Shown here: positions 34,510 through 44,882 of the stretch, in pieces
How positions within the stretch are numbered: position 1 is the first letter of the stretch
Layout of the letters: each line of letters begins with the position of its first letter
Source of the DNA: Pseudoflavitalea rhizosphaerae
Lineage (GTDB): Bacteria; Bacteroidota; Bacteroidia; Chitinophagales; Chitinophagaceae
Assembly (NCBI RefSeq): GCF_003991355.1
Contig: NZ_RCSU01000004.1
Location: forward strand, 186,001-250,000
Direction of reading: 5' to 3'
DNA: 64,000 bases
Translations under genes and position numbers: made by a program
The notes under the pieces: generated by a model
Database searches by the model: none
Seen by the model: the letters and a program-made list of their open reading frames with translations, nothing else
Told to the model about the DNA's origin: nothing

Positions 34510-36102
34510 TTATAATTTAAATCCAACGGTGAGGATCACCTGCCCGTTGTTCTGTGTGGTTTCTGCAAATGTATTGGCGCGTTCCGGATCATTGAGCCGG
34601 TAAGGGAAGTCAACGTCCTTGTAAATACTGTGCACATAGGTTACATCAACAAATATGCCTTTGTCTCTGTAACCGAGGCCACCACTGAGATTGGTCCTGC
34701 TGGCATTCAGTGCTCCATCTTTGTAGGGATTGCCGTAATGTGCAAACCCGAGTCTTGTCATCAGTGTATTGAACTTGAGCTCGCCACCTACACGGAAATT
34801 GAATGTGCCTTTGTACTCTCCTTTGATCACGTTGTTCAGGTCCTTGAAGTATTGATCATCTCCTTCATTATCGTATTCATCTGCTGAATGCATTCTGGAT
34901 GAACCATAGGTAACATACTCAATATCGGCTGAGATGAAGCCTTGTTGTTTGGTAACATCTTCTACAGCACTGAACAACCAGGCACCACTGGCGATGAAGC
35001 GCCAGGGTGAAGTGTTATTGTATTTGAAGTTGGGATTACTGCCGTTGTAAAAAGTCCTGGAGTCAACTGTGAATTCTTTCACGCTGCCGGTGGCGGTATC
35101 AATATTGGTGGTCATGGTGCTGCTGAATTTATCGCGCAGTCCATAGAAAGTGGGAGAGTGAACTGCCAGGCCGATGCGCAGCGGGCTCACAGGTTTGAAG
35201 ATCATACCGAACTTTGCATTGAAGCCAACGCCTTTGGAACTGTATTCTTCTTTGTATTCACTGAAATCGAATTCATCGTTCCCTGTTCCATTCACATCGG
35301 ATTCCCTGTATATGGAGGTTTTGTTATAGTTTACGATGGGGATGCCGATGCTGCCGCCGAGATAGAACTTATCATTCATGCTCGCTCCCATACCCAGTGA
35401 GATCTCTGTGATGCCCCCGGTAGTTTTGATGGTCTTTTCCTGGTTAAGGATACCTGACTCTTCCGCGCGGGAGAACACAGTGCCTACGCCATTATCGTCT
35501 CTTGCTGCATCGATGAGATAAGTGTACAATCCCATCTTGGTGAGCAGGGAGAGCGAATTATCGTCCAGTGCATTATCGATGATCTGTGCATCGGTATAAT
35601 CAGGGTATCTGTCGCGCTGCTCTGAATAATAGCCAATGAACTCATCGGCCATATTTGTGCTGTAGGAACTATAATCATTCACGCCTTTATAATGCGTCAT
35701 GCCATTGAAATTGGCGGTCTGGTTGATGCCAATGGCAAAAGCTTTGCTTCCCCATTTACTATAGCGGTCAGACCAGCCGGTAACAAATCCGGAGGTTCCC
35801 ATGCTGAATCGGTTGAAGGCATTGCCCTGTGCATCGGTGCCGCGGAAACTGCCTTTACCATTATAAAAACCGAACATGGGGCTGAGCACGATCTCACTGG
35901 TCTTGTAAAAGCCGAGCCCCGCCGGGTTGGTGAAGAGTGTGCTGATATCTCCGCCCAGCGCGCCATTGGCGCCCCCGATAGCTTGTGAACGGGCTGTTCC
36001 TCCGGGTACGGTATAACCCATTCTCAGAGCGTCTTCCGGAACCTGGGACAGGGCGGGGATACTGCAAGCCAGAAAAAGGGCGGTATAAACTTGTTTTTTC
36101 AT
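34510..36102 (-). CDS. OmpP1/FadL-family outer-membrane transport protein
   Basis: 530 residues from the ATG at 36102; signal peptide ends PALSQ. After it, ARSQAIGGANGALGGDISTLF and NPAGLGFY are the FadL/OmpP1 hatch pattern, followed by a barrel of about 14 strands ending LTVGFKL. Members pass hydrophobic molecules such as long-chain fatty acids across the outer membrane. Substrate here unknown. Confidence 0.9.
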   Translation of the reverse strand: MKKQVYTALFLACSIPALSQVPEDALRMGYTVPGGTARSQAIGGANGALGGDISTLFTNPAGLGFYKTSEIVLSPMFGFYNGKGSFRGTDAQGNAFNRFSMGTSGFVTGWSDRYSKWGSKAFAIGINQTANFNGMTHYKGVNDYSSYSTNMADEFIGYYSEQRDRYPDYTDAQIIDNALDDNSLSLLTKMGLYTYLIDAARDDNGVGTVFSRAEESGILNQEKTIKTTGGITEISLGMGASMNDKFYLGGSIGIPIVNYNKTSIYRESDVNGTGNDEFDFSEYKEEYSSKGVGFNAKFGMIFKPVSPLRIGLAVHSPTFYGLRDKFSSTMTTNIDTATGSVKEFTVDSRTFYNGSNPNFKYNNTSPWRFIASGAWLFSAVEDVTKQQGFISADIEYVTYGSSRMHSADEYDNEGDDQYFKDLNNVIKGEYKGTFNFRVGGELKFNTLMTRLGFAHYGNPYKDGALNASRTNLSGGLGYRDKGIFVDVTYVHSIYKDVDFPYRLNDPERANTFAETTQNNGQVILTVGFKL

Positions 36103-36230
36103 AATCGTAGCTATTGCCTGTGTTGCAATCCTTGAGGTAATACAATAAAAAGGAGGAATCAAAATTCAAGGGATCTCAAATCCTGGTTCCTCCGGTATAA
36201 TTTGTTGATAATGTACTCAACCAGTAAAAA

Positions 36231-37115
36231 TTAGTTGCGGCCTGGCCTGCTTACGCCACCACCACCACCACTGCTTCCGCCGCTGCTGCCGCCACTGGAG
36301 CGGCCGCCACCATAATTACCGCCGCTGCTTCGTTCATAGGTGCGGGTATTATTGTTGGAAGGCGGCGTGTAAGTCCTGTTCGGACGGTCGCTGTTTCCAC
36401 GGGTGTTGTAGTAACGGCCGTTACCGCTTCTGTTACCGGAGCGGTAAGAGTTGGTTGTGGTACGGTTGGTATTGTTATAAACCCCGATGCCGGATGGCAG
36501 TCTGTAAGAACTGCGGCTGCTCCTGCTGTTCAGAGAAGTATTACGGTTGTTGTAGGTACCGTTATAGCTGCTCATATTGAAGTTGCGCACCTTGGTGTAC
36601 ATCGCGGGATTGTCCTTTGGATTCACCACTATGCCGCCGCCACAATAGGGATTATAAAAACTGTTCCAGTAGTAATAGCTGTTCCAACCGTGGTTCCAGC
36701 CGCCATAGCCGTACATAGGATTGTAGAAGCCGCTGTACCAGGGAGAATAGTAATTACCGAATCCGAGACCAAGGCTCATTCCGGGGCCATAGCCACCGTA
36801 CATTCCCCAGTCGTTCCAGTAATTATCGAACATGTTCCAGCGTGAGTATGCGTATGGATTGCGTACCCTCATGCGGAGATATGCATCATCATCGTAATAA
36901 TAATCATCGTTGTAATTATTGTATCTGGAAGATGACTGGTAGCGGGAGCTCTGTCTGTCTCTTACATTCACATATTCATCTCCGCCGCCACCGGCTACAA
37001 CGGTCCGTTCAGGGGAATAATAAACGTCATCCGGAGTTTGCCCAGACTTGTATACTGAACAACTGGTAAAACCAGTGGCTATAAGTACTGCTATGAGGAT
37101 TAACCGGGACTTCAT
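36231..37115 (-). CDS. low-complexity Gly/Asn/Ser/Tyr-rich lipoprotein
   Basis: 294 residues. Signal peptide with lipobox (ATGFTSCSVYK). Then a Tyr/Asn/Asp-rich part, an aromatic, Gly-rich centre (MYGGYGPGMSLGLGFGNYYS), an Arg/Asn/Ser/Thr-rich part, and a C-terminal tail of Gly/Ser runs. Such composition suggests a disordered or fibrous envelope protein. Similar proteins are common in Bacteroidota, without a known function. Divergent from proS. Confidence 0.8.
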   Translation of the reverse strand: MKSRLILIAVLIATGFTSCSVYKSGQTPDDVYYSPERTVVAGGGGDEYVNVRDRQSSRYQSSSRYNNYNDDYYYDDDAYLRMRVRNPYAYSRWNMFDNYWNDWGMYGGYGPGMSLGLGFGNYYSPWYSGFYNPMYGYGGWNHGWNSYYYWNSFYNPYCGGGIVVNPKDNPAMYTKVRNFNMSSYNGTYNNRNTSLNSRSSRSSYRLPSGIGVYNNTNRTTTNSYRSGNRSGNGRYYNTRGNSDRPNRTYTPPSNNNTRTYERSSGGNYGGGRSSGGSSGGSSGGGGGVSRPGRN

Positions 37116-37244
37116 GGTTGCGATTTTAACGATTTACAATGCGAAGTACTACTTTTGCTTACTTCACAATTTAAAATTACAATAAATTGACCGTGACAGC
37201 GATTAAAATGTTGCGGGGGGAGTGTTAAAAATTATCAAGAAACT

Positions 37245-38723
37245 ATGAGCAAAGAGATCACCAGCAGAAGCGAGGATTACTCGCAATGGTACAATGACCT
37301 GGTAATAAAAGGAAGCCTGGCAGATTATTCCGCGGTACGCGGTTGTATGGTAATTAAACCATATGGGTTCGCGCTCTGGGAGAACATGCGCGATGCGCTG
37401 GACAAGATGTTTAAAGACACTGGTCACGTGAATGCTTATTTCCCGCTGTTCGTTCCCAAAAGCCTCTTCGAAGCCGAAGAAAAGAATGCAGAAGGTTTCG
37501 CCAAAGAGTGCGCAGTGGTTACTCACTATCGTCTCAAATCAAATCCCGATAAAAAAGGCACGCTGATGGTTGACCCGGAAGCGAAGCTGGAAGAAGAACT
37601 GGTGGTCCGCCCTACCAGTGAAGCCATCATCTGGAATACTTACAAGAACTGGATCCAGAGTTACCGCGACCTCCCCATTCTCATCAACCAATGGGCCAAT
37701 GTGGTTCGCTGGGAGATGCGTACCCGTTTGTTCCTTCGTACTGCCGAATTCCTCTGGCAGGAAGGTCATACTGCCCACTCTTCTGCTCAGGAAGCCGTGG
37801 AAGAAACTGTGAAAATGCTGAACGTGTATGCGGACTTCGTGGAAAACTGGATGGCCGTTCCCGTTATAAAAGGAGTGAAGAGCGAAAGTGAAAGATTTGC
37901 CGGCGCCGTTGATACCTATTGCATCGAAGCGCTGATGCAGGATGGTAAAGCGCTCCAGGCCGGTACTTCGCATTTCCTCGGGCAGAACTTTGCCAAAGCA
38001 TTCGATGTGAAGTTCTCTGATAAGGAAAACAAGCTCGATTATGTCTGGGCTACCAGCTGGGGTGTGAGTACCCGACTGATTGGTGCGCTGGTAATGGCAC
38101 ATAGCGATGATGATGGCCTGATCCTTCCTCCGAGGATCGCGCCGATGCAGGTGGTGATCGTTCCTATTTACAAGGGGGAAGATAGCCGTGCGCAGATCAA
38201 CGCGAAAGGCCATGAATTGGTCAACAGTTTCAAAGCTGCAGGCATCCGTGTGAAATTTGATGATAATGATAATTCAAGGCCCGGCTGGAAATTCGCCGAA
38301 TATGAAATGAAAGGCGTTCCTGTTCGTATCGCCATCGGCGCCCGTGACCTGGAGAACAATGTAGTGGAACTGGCCAGAAGGGATACCAAAGAAAAGACAA
38401 CCGTATCACTGGATGGTCTAACCGAAAGAGTAATCAATCTGTTGACTGAGATCCAGCAAGGCATTTACAACAAAGCCCTCGCGTACCGCAACAGCCATAT
38501 CACCAAAGTGGATACCTGGGACCAGTTTGTGGAAACCCTGAACAGCAAAGCCGGGTTTATTTCCGCCCACTGGGATGGTACGCCTGAAACTGAAGAGAAG
38601 ATCAAAGAGATGACTAAGGCCACTATCCGCTGTATTCCCCTTGACAATGAACAGGAAGAAGGCAAATGTGTGCTTACGGGCAACCCCAGCAAACAAAGGG
38701 TATTGTTTGCACAGGCATACTGA
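37245..38723 (+). CDS. proS: prolyl-tRNA synthetase
   Basis: 492 residues, the eukaryote/archaea-like type without the bacterial insertion domain. Class II motifs: motif 2 [16 protein letters not shown], motif 3 [20 protein letters not shown], and an anticodon-binding domain (about 285-390; [13 protein letters not shown]), then a C-terminal zinc-type domain ending [14 protein letters not shown]. Charges tRNA-Pro in the cytoplasm. Confidence 0.95.
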   Translation: MSKEITSRSEDYSQWYNDLVIKGSLADYSAVRGCMVIKPYGFALWENMRDALDKMFKDTGHVNAYFPLFVPKSLFEAEEKNAEGFAKECAVVTHYRLKSNPDKKGTLMVDPEAKLEEELVVRPTSEAIIWNTYKNWIQSYRDLPILINQWANVVRWEMRTRLFLRTAEFLWQEGHTAHSSAQEAVEETVKMLNVYADFVENWMAVPVIKGVKSESERFAGAVDTYCIEALMQDGKALQAGTSHFLGQNFAKAFDVKFSDKENKLDYVWATSWGVSTRLIGALVMAHSDDDGLILPPRIAPMQVVIVPIYKGEDSRAQINAKGHELVNSFKAAGIRVKFDDNDNSRPGWKFAEYEMKGVPVRIAIGARDLENNVVELARRDTKEKTTVSLDGLTERVINLLTEIQQGIYNKALAYRNSHITKVDTWDQFVETLNSKAGFISAHWDGTPETEEKIKEMTKATIRCIPLDNEQEEGKCVLTGNPSKQRVLFAQAY

Positions 38724-38837
38724 TACGCATTAATGATTTCATGAGAATGATTATTAAGGTCTTGTGAATTAATTAATTTTAAGAATTCATTTTTTTTCTT
38801 TTTCTTGTATCCCAATATTCAAAAAACCGCCTATTTC

Positions 38838-39170
38838 ATGGAAAATTTAAGTCAACCCCAAAGCAATCAACCCAAGGCCATGCTGCCCAATGCAACGGCA
38901 GTTCTGGTACTGGGAATCCTTTCAATTGTTTGTTCATGCTTTTTTGTAGGTCTGGTACTTGGCATCATTGGCCTGGTATTAGGTAACAAAAGCAGGAAAC
39001 TGTACAAAGAGAACCCCGCTATATGGGATGGTTACGGCCAGCTGAACGCAGGCTGGATCATGTCTATCATCGGATTGGCCCTTGGCGCACTCTATACCAT
39101 TTACTGGATTATCTGGGTAGCGATCCTTGGAGCAGCAACAGCCGGTTTCTGGAATATGAACCATCTTTAA
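38838..39170 (+). CDS. small membrane protein with CCC-like motif (DUF4190-like)
   Basis: 110 residues from the ATG at 38838. Polar, Gln-rich N-terminus, then helices at about 20-42 and 68-100. LVLGILSIVCSCFFVGLVLG followed by LVLGNKSRKLYKENP and GYGQLNAGWIMSIIGLALG is the pattern of small CCC-motif / DUF4190 proteins. Function unknown. A terminator lies directly behind it. Confidence 0.75.
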   Translation: MENLSQPQSNQPKAMLPNATAVLVLGILSIVCSCFFVGLVLGIIGLVLGNKSRKLYKENPAIWDGYGQLNAGWIMSIIGLALGALYTIYWIIWVAILGAATAGFWNMNHL

Positions 39171-39180
39171 GTCATACAAT

Positions 39181-39230
39181 GAAAAGGGTGATTGAAAAAT
39201 AGAAGCTTTCATTTTTCAATCACCCTTTTC
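39181..39230 (+). terminator. perfect 20-bp stem terminator
   Basis: GAAAAGGGTGATTGAAAAAT (39181-39200) is fully complementary to 39211-39230, with a 10-nt loop. The T-run inside the right arm and A-run in the left make it work in either direction. Follows the small membrane protein gene by 11 bp. Confidence 0.85.
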
Positions 39231-39249
39231 ATTTTCAAGAAATATTCCG

Positions 39250-39558
39250 ATGTTCTCCTGGCTGGAAAATCATATGTTGCCCTGCATGTATAAGCAGTTG
39301 TTCGGCATTGACTGTCCGATTTGCGGAGCGCAGCGCTCCCTGGCCGCTGCCCTCAAAGGTGATTTTGCCGAAAGCTTTTCCCTCTACCCTCCACTTGTTC
39401 CGGTTCTCGTTCTGATTGTGCTATCCCTGCTCTGGCTCTGTAGTAAACGAATTGTCAGCAAAAAGTTCCTGGTTACTTATGCCTGGATTGTGCTGGCCCT
39501 GGTGATGATCAGTTATATCGTGAAACTGATTATTCATCCACATTCGATCACCACTTAA
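39250..39558 (+). CDS. DUF2752 membrane protein
   Basis: 102 residues. CPICGAQRSLAAALKGDFAES near the N-terminus is the DUF2752 signature, with two membrane helices after it (about 44-64, 73-93). The cysteines may bind a metal. Function unknown. Precedes the DUF5362-like gene by 9 bp. Confidence 0.88.
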   Translation: MFSWLENHMLPCMYKQLFGIDCPICGAQRSLAAALKGDFAESFSLYPPLVPVLVLIVLSLLWLCSKRIVSKKFLVTYAWIVLALVMISYIVKLIIHPHSITT

Positions 39559-39567
39559 AAATTAGAC

Positions 39568-40041
39568 ATGGAACAAAATTCAACAAGCCTGCTGGACCTT
39601 TCGATAGACCAGCCCTGTGCCAACTATTTGCTGGAAGCAGCCAAATGGAACAAATTCATTTCCATCGTTTGGTTTGTACTCTGTGGATTGATGGCGGTCT
39701 TCTCCCTGTTTGCCGGGAGCATCATCGCTACCATGTATGGCTCCATGCCGGGTATGAGTGACACTATGAGTATGCTCGGAACCGGCGGCGGCATCATGAT
39801 CACGCTATTTTATTTACTGATCACTGCCATCTATCTCATTCCTAATTTCTGGAGATACAAATTCTCCGTTCAGGCCATCGCTGCCGTCAGGAGCAATGAC
39901 CAGGTGCAGCTCAACCTGAGCCTGAACAATTTCCGCAAGTACTCCAAATACTGGGGGATTCTCACCATCATCATCATTGCATTCTATGCGCTTATTTTTG
40001 TTTTCTCGCTCATTGGTGGAGCGCTGATGATGGGCCGTTGA
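39568..40041 (+). CDS. DUF5362-like membrane protein
   Basis: 157 residues, four helices (about 30-50, 70-90, 92-100, 130-152) and the soluble motif NFWRYKFSVQAIAAVRSNDQVQLN before the last. Matches the DUF5362 pattern. Function unknown. Converges on the RDD gene with 1 bp between stops. Confidence 0.75.
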   Translation: MEQNSTSLLDLSIDQPCANYLLEAAKWNKFISIVWFVLCGLMAVFSLFAGSIIATMYGSMPGMSDTMSMLGTGGGIMITLFYLLITAIYLIPNFWRYKFSVQAIAAVRSNDQVQLNLSLNNFRKYSKYWGILTIIIIAFYALIFVFSLIGGALMMGR

Positions 40042-40042
40042 T

Positions 40043-40789
40043 CTATCGTGTAGTGTAATAGTTGTAATCCTTCATCAGTGTGTGCAGGAACTGGAAGGAA
40101 TCTTCATCGCTTTGCAGGTTCAGCTTGGCTTTGATGCGATCTGCTATGCGCATGGCCATGCCCATATCCCCACGGCTGGTGATGCTTTGGAGGATGCCTT
40201 TAAGTGTATTGATGTCCTTATCGCTCAACCTCATTACTTCCGGGTAACGTGGCTGGTAGGTGGATTCCACTTCCGTGAAAATAGTATCGTAAATATTGGG
40301 ATTGGTGCGGAAGTCGATCAGGATGGTGCCTGCGAGGATATCGCCTACGCGCTGACTTTTGGGCGTGAACAGCGTTACGGCAATGCCCGTGAAGATCAGC
40401 GGAAAGCTCCACCGGGGGAGGGCTTGTGAAGTTACCAGGGCCATGAACCCGAAAGGGGAGTCGATCAGCCTGAAAAGCCAGCGGATCAGGTACTGGTTGA
40501 TGGTGGGCGTGCCGCCATCTTCAGCAATCACACGCAGTCCCATGGCGTATTTGCCGAGACTGGTGCCATTCAGCATGATCTCGCTCAGCAGGTGGTATAG
40601 AAGATATGGAAGAACGAAAATATATCCCAGCCAGGAGGCATCTGCCGTTATCAGCGCCACATTCACGATGATCAGGTATACGATACACACGGCCCCGTCG
40701 ATCAACCAGGCCAAAAGACGTTTGCCAAAAGAGGCCACCGGAATTTCCACTTCAAGATTGAAACCTGTATCTAATTTGAGCAATGCCAT
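40043..40789 (-). CDS. RDD-family membrane protein
   Basis: 248 residues. RDD domain (about 15-165) with FGKRLLAWLIDGAVCIVYL and NGTSLGKYAMGLRV, three or four helices, and a C-terminal cytoplasmic part. It is transcribed away from the SpoIIM gene, with 99 bp between the starts; RDD next to SpoIIM, MoxR and DUF58 is a conserved arrangement. Role unknown. Confidence 0.88.
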   Translation of the reverse strand: MALLKLDTGFNLEVEIPVASFGKRLLAWLIDGAVCIVYLIIVNVALITADASWLGYIFVLPYLLYHLLSEIMLNGTSLGKYAMGLRVIAEDGGTPTINQYLIRWLFRLIDSPFGFMALVTSQALPRWSFPLIFTGIAVTLFTPKSQRVGDILAGTILIDFRTNPNIYDTIFTEVESTYQPRYPEVMRLSDKDINTLKGILQSITSRGDMGMAMRIADRIKAKLNLQSDEDSFQFLHTLMKDYNYYTTR

Positions 40790-40888
40790 TGATAAACAAA
40801 TAAAAAGATAAAATGAATACCCCGATAGTAACGTTCTAAGATTTAACTATTATATTTATTCCGGCATAAATTTATAAACTTCTGATCC

Positions 40889-41848
40889 GTGAGAGAAGGC
40901 CTTTTCTTAAAAAAGAATGTTGAGAAGTGGAAGCAATACCAATTCAACCAGCAGGCAGACCCCGATGAAACTGCCAAACGTTTCACTGAACTGGTGGATG
41001 ATCTGGGATACGCAAAAACTTTTTATCCAGAAAGCAGGGTCACCCGTTACCTGAACGGGATGGCTTCCCGCATCTATCTCGATATCTACCGCAACAAAAG
41101 AGAGCCAGGTTCCCGGATCCTGCGGTTCTGGAAAACCGATCTCCCGCTCGTCAATTACAAACATCGCCGCGAACTTTTCTGGGCATTCATCATTTTCACT
41201 ACTATGGCCATTATGGCCGCATTCTCTGCGGCGCATGACGACAGCTTCGTAAGGGGCATCCTCGGTAACGGGTATGTGGAAATGACGGAAGACAATATCG
41301 CCCAGGGCGACCCGTTTGGAGTGTATAAAGATGAGAACCGGATGGAAATGTTCCTTCGTATTGCGCTCAATAATATACAGGTGTCGTTCCTGGTATTTGT
41401 AGGAGGAATTTTTTTATCGCTCGGTTCCGTATGGCTGTTATTCATCAACGGCGTGATGGTAGGGGCATTCCAGTATATGTTCTTTGCAAAAGGACTGGGC
41501 TGGGATTCCGTGCTGGTGATCTGGATACACGGTTCACTGGAAATATCCGCCATCGTGATCTCCGGTGCTGCGGGCTTCATACTGGGTAACAGTATCCTGT
41601 TCCCCGGAACGAGGAAACGGCTCGATTCGCTGAAAGTGGGCGCCAAACATGGCGCCATGCTCATCATCGGGCTGGTGCCGATCTTCATTGCAGCCGCTTT
41701 CCTGGAAGGTTTCGTTACCAGGCTTACGCATATGCCCAAAGCCCTGAGCATATCCATCCTGGCCATCTCCTTTATATTTATCATCTGGTATTTTGTGATC
41801 TATCCTATGATTGTGAACAGAAGATCGCAATCCCCCGAATTGTCATAA
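40889..41848 (+). CDS. SpoIIM-family membrane protein
   Basis: 319 residues from a GTG. A soluble N-terminal part, then six helices from about residue 95; GGIFLSLGSVWLLFINGVMVGAF, WIHGSLEISAIVISGAAGF match SpoIIM. In spore formers SpoIIM helps remodel the septal wall; non-spore formers carry it with MoxR/DUF58 genes, probably as an envelope protein. First gene of a five-gene operon. Confidence 0.88.
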   Translation: MREGLFLKKNVEKWKQYQFNQQADPDETAKRFTELVDDLGYAKTFYPESRVTRYLNGMASRIYLDIYRNKREPGSRILRFWKTDLPLVNYKHRRELFWAFIIFTTMAIMAAFSAAHDDSFVRGILGNGYVEMTEDNIAQGDPFGVYKDENRMEMFLRIALNNIQVSFLVFVGGIFLSLGSVWLLFINGVMVGAFQYMFFAKGLGWDSVLVIWIHGSLEISAIVISGAAGFILGNSILFPGTRKRLDSLKVGAKHGAMLIIGLVPIFIAAAFLEGFVTRLTHMPKALSISILAISFIFIIWYFVIYPMIVNRRSQSPELS

Positions 41849-41854
41849 TCACTC

Positions 41855-42688
41855 ATGGTTTTACAGAACTCATATCGCTCCTTTGCAAAATGGCGTTTAC
41901 TGATGGTAGTGATAGCGGTCTTTTATTGCTCGCTGGCCAATGCACAGGAGGTTATCGTGGATACGGCGCCGCCACAGGCTAAGTATTCCGTGGAAGATGA
42001 AGAAGTGGAGGACGTAGAAGAAACTGAAGGAACCGGCGCCATCGCCGCACCTGCGGAACCTGAGCTGCGCAAAGTGCCTGATTCCATAGTGAAGCGGTAC
42101 AAAGCAGATCCCGATTTTGCTTACGCGAATGATCCTGAATATTGGGAGAAACCGGAGCAAAAGAAAAAAAACGATAATAGCAAATCCAAAAGGGAAAGAG
42201 AGGAGCGCGATTTTTCCATGCTGGATTTCTCCGGTGTGTTTGGCGTTGTGAAAGTAATATTCATTGCCCTGTTGATTGCCCTGCTTGCCTTCCTGGTATA
42301 CAAACTGATGGGCGACCGCTGGCCCTGGCAGCAACCGGCCAGACTGAAAGAAGATCAACAGGCTACGCCGGAAGAGGAACTGAATGTGGATGAACTGCAG
42401 CAAAAGATCCGTGAATCCATCGATCAGCAAAAATTCAGGATGGCCATTCGTTACAGCTATCTCTTTACGCTTCGCAGGATGGACGAAAAAGGATGGATAC
42501 ATCTCGATGCCAGATCCACCAACCACGACTATGTGCAACAGATGAAAGACCACGACCCGCAGGGCACATTCGCTTATCTCACCAATGTCTATGATTATGT
42601 ATGGTATGGCGAATTTGAACTGAACAAAGAGCAGTTCGCTCTCGTGTACAAAGATTTCCAGAATTTCTTAAATACTTACAGCCATTGA
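41855..42688 (+). CDS. DUF4129-like membrane-anchored protein
   Basis: 277 residues. Signal peptide (ends LANAQ), an acidic linker, one helix at about 128-148, then a cytoplasmic domain (about 180-277) with QKFRMAIRYSYLFTLRRMDEKG and VYDYVWYGEFELNKEQF, the DUF4129 pattern. Its stop overlaps the next start (TTG at 42685) by 4 bp. Confidence 0.78.
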   Translation: MVLQNSYRSFAKWRLLMVVIAVFYCSLANAQEVIVDTAPPQAKYSVEDEEVEDVEETEGTGAIAAPAEPELRKVPDSIVKRYKADPDFAYANDPEYWEKPEQKKKNDNSKSKREREERDFSMLDFSGVFGVVKVIFIALLIALLAFLVYKLMGDRWPWQQPARLKEDQQATPEEELNVDELQQKIRESIDQQKFRMAIRYSYLFTLRRMDEKGWIHLDARSTNHDYVQQMKDHDPQGTFAYLTNVYDYVWYGEFELNKEQFALVYKDFQNFLNTYSH

Positions 42689-43860
42689 AAAAACTACTGA
42701 CATATCAATGGTTGCTGCTGGCGCTGCTGTCCACTGTTCTCATCGCATCCTGTGGGCCGAAGAAAAAGAAAGTGCTGGATAAGCGTGTAACGCTGCTGCG
42801 CACAGACAAGATCCCTTATGGCGCCTGGTTTGCTTATGAAAACCTGCAGCATATTTTTCCGGACGCTACAGTGGATGTGGACAAAAGCGGGTTGATGCAT
42901 AAGGGAGACAAGAACGCTGCATACATTATCATTTACAGGAATGTGCTGCCCACGGAAGAAGAATCGGTCACGCTGGGAAATTTTATCGCCGAAGGCGGAC
43001 ATATCTTCCTCTCTGCCTGGCGCTTCAATAAGCATATCCTGGATTCATTGCATCTTGAAATGTCGTCGGATTTCTTTTCACAGGAACGGGCCGTAACAAT
43101 CGATGACCCTGTAACCGGAAAGACCGATACTTTCTCTTATCCCGGAATGCCCTTTGAAGACTATTTCTCAAAAATTGATTCCAGCATCACCACAGTACTG
43201 GGACATAACGCAGATGGCAGACCGAACTTTTTGAAATTCACCTACAATAATGGCGGCGTTCTATACCTTCATTGTGCGCCACAAGCCCTGAGCAATTTCT
43301 TCCTGTTACATAAAGACAACAAAAAATATTATGATGCTGTGATGAGTCATTTACCATCCACCATCACAGATCTTCAATGGAACGAATATTTCCGCACACA
43401 CCGTAAGAACGATGATGAGAAATTCTCTGCCCTTGGCTGGCTCAGGGACCAGCCTTCTCTCGCGGCCGCCATGTGGCTGTTGCTCCTGCTGGCTTTGCTG
43501 GTGTACCTGTTCGAGTCCAAACGCAAACAGCGCGTGGTGCCTGCGCGTCCGCCATTGAAGAATGCCACCGTGGAGTTTGCCAGAACAGTGGGCCGCCTTT
43601 ACCTGCAGCGAAAGGACAATAACAACCTTGCTTACAAAATGGCTGCTATCTTTATGGACCATGTGCGGCGGAAGTTCAATGTGCGAACCACCATGGATGA
43701 TGAATTCGTAGAAAAATTATCACATAAATCAGGATATGATAAAGAAGCGCTCGCCAATCTGCTGTACCAGTTGAAATACGCGCAGGCCCACAAAGGCGTG
43801 AGCGATATGGAATTACTGGAATTACAGCAGAAGCTTGACCATTTCTATCAGCATACCTGA
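42685..43860 (+). CDS. DUF4350-domain membrane protein
   Basis: 391 residues from TTG; signal peptide with lipobox-like LIASCGPK. DUF4350 / GATase-like domain (about 45-215) and one helix at about 260-280, then a cytoplasmic tail ending LDHFYQHT. In this operon type the pair DUF4129 + DUF4350 forms membrane partners of the MoxR ATPase. Function unknown. Confidence 0.82.
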   Translation: MKKLLTYQWLLLALLSTVLIASCGPKKKKVLDKRVTLLRTDKIPYGAWFAYENLQHIFPDATVDVDKSGLMHKGDKNAAYIIIYRNVLPTEEESVTLGNFIAEGGHIFLSAWRFNKHILDSLHLEMSSDFFSQERAVTIDDPVTGKTDTFSYPGMPFEDYFSKIDSSITTVLGHNADGRPNFLKFTYNNGGVLYLHCAPQALSNFFLLHKDNKKYYDAVMSHLPSTITDLQWNEYFRTHRKNDDEKFSALGWLRDQPSLAAAMWLLLLLALLVYLFESKRKQRVVPARPPLKNATVEFARTVGRLYLQRKDNNNLAYKMAAIFMDHVRRKFNVRTTMDDEFVEKLSHKSGYDKEALANLLYQLKYAQAHKGVSDMELLELQQKLDHFYQHT

Positions 43861-43898
43861 TCAACCAAACAATCACTAATACAAACGCATACTTATAC

Positions 43899-44879
43899 AT
43901 GGAAACGAACGAAATTTTTCAGAGCCGCACTGATTTAGGCATCCTGCACCAGAGCGTACACACCCTGAAGCAGGAGATCGGGAAAGTGATCGTAGGCCAG
44001 GAAGAAATGGTGGAGCTGTTGCTGGCCGCCATTCTTGCAGACGGTCATGTGCTCATTGAAGGTGTTCCAGGTGTTGCCAAAACCCTTACGGCAAAGCTGC
44101 TGAGCAAATGTATCTCTGTTGATTTTTCCAGGATCCAGTTCACGCCGGATATGATGCCCAGCGATGTGATCGGTACTTCCGTTTTCAATCCGAAGGAAAG
44201 CAATTTCCAGTTCAAGCGTGGCCCCATCTTCAGTAATATCGTACTGATCGATGAGATCAACCGTGCGCCGGCAAAAACACAGTCGGCCCTCTTTGAGGTG
44301 ATGGAAGAGAAGCAGGTTACGGTTGATGGTCACAGTTATGCGCTGGAATCCCCCTTTATGGTGGTGGCCACGCAGAACCCGATAGAGCAGGAGGGGACCT
44401 ATCACCTGCCAGAAGCGCAGCTGGACCGTTTCCTGTTCAAGATCATCGTTTCCTATCCAACGCAGGAGCAGGAATACCAGGTAGTGATGCAACATCACCA
44501 GAGTAACCTGAAGGATATGGTGGGCCAGGTGAATGAAGTGTTGACCGGCGCGCAGATCGAGAGCCTGCGTCAGCAGGTGCGCACCCTGCATGTTGAGCCC
44601 AAACTGATCGGCTTCATCACGGCCATCGTAGCCAGCACACGCAATCACAAAGCCATCTACCTGGGTGCATCGCCCCGCGCAAGTATCGGTATCCTGAATG
44701 GCGCCAAGGCATTGGCGGCTATCCGTGGACGTGATTTCATCACCCCGGAAGATATCATCCATATCACTCCAGCTGTATTGCGCCACCGACTGGTGCTGAC
44801 GCCGGAAAAAGAAATGGAAGGCGCCAATACAGACGACGTGATCAGGGATATTGTTACACAAATTGAAGTTCCAAGATAA
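43899..44879 (+). CDS. MoxR-family AAA+ ATPase
   Basis: 326 residues: Walker A EGVPGVAKT (about 53-61), Walker B VLIDEINRAP, sensor ATQNPIEQEG, and the lid domain with LGASPRASIGILNGAKALA. ATP-driven chaperone thought to activate proteins with von Willebrand A folds; partner is the next gene's DUF58 protein. Confidence 0.95.
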   Translation: METNEIFQSRTDLGILHQSVHTLKQEIGKVIVGQEEMVELLLAAILADGHVLIEGVPGVAKTLTAKLLSKCISVDFSRIQFTPDMMPSDVIGTSVFNPKESNFQFKRGPIFSNIVLIDEINRAPAKTQSALFEVMEEKQVTVDGHSYALESPFMVVATQNPIEQEGTYHLPEAQLDRFLFKIIVSYPTQEQEYQVVMQHHQSNLKDMVGQVNEVLTGAQIESLRQQVRTLHVEPKLIGFITAIVASTRNHKAIYLGASPRASIGILNGAKALAAIRGRDFITPEDIIHITPAVLRHRLVLTPEKEMEGANTDDVIRDIVTQIEVPR

Positions 44880-44882
44880 AAG

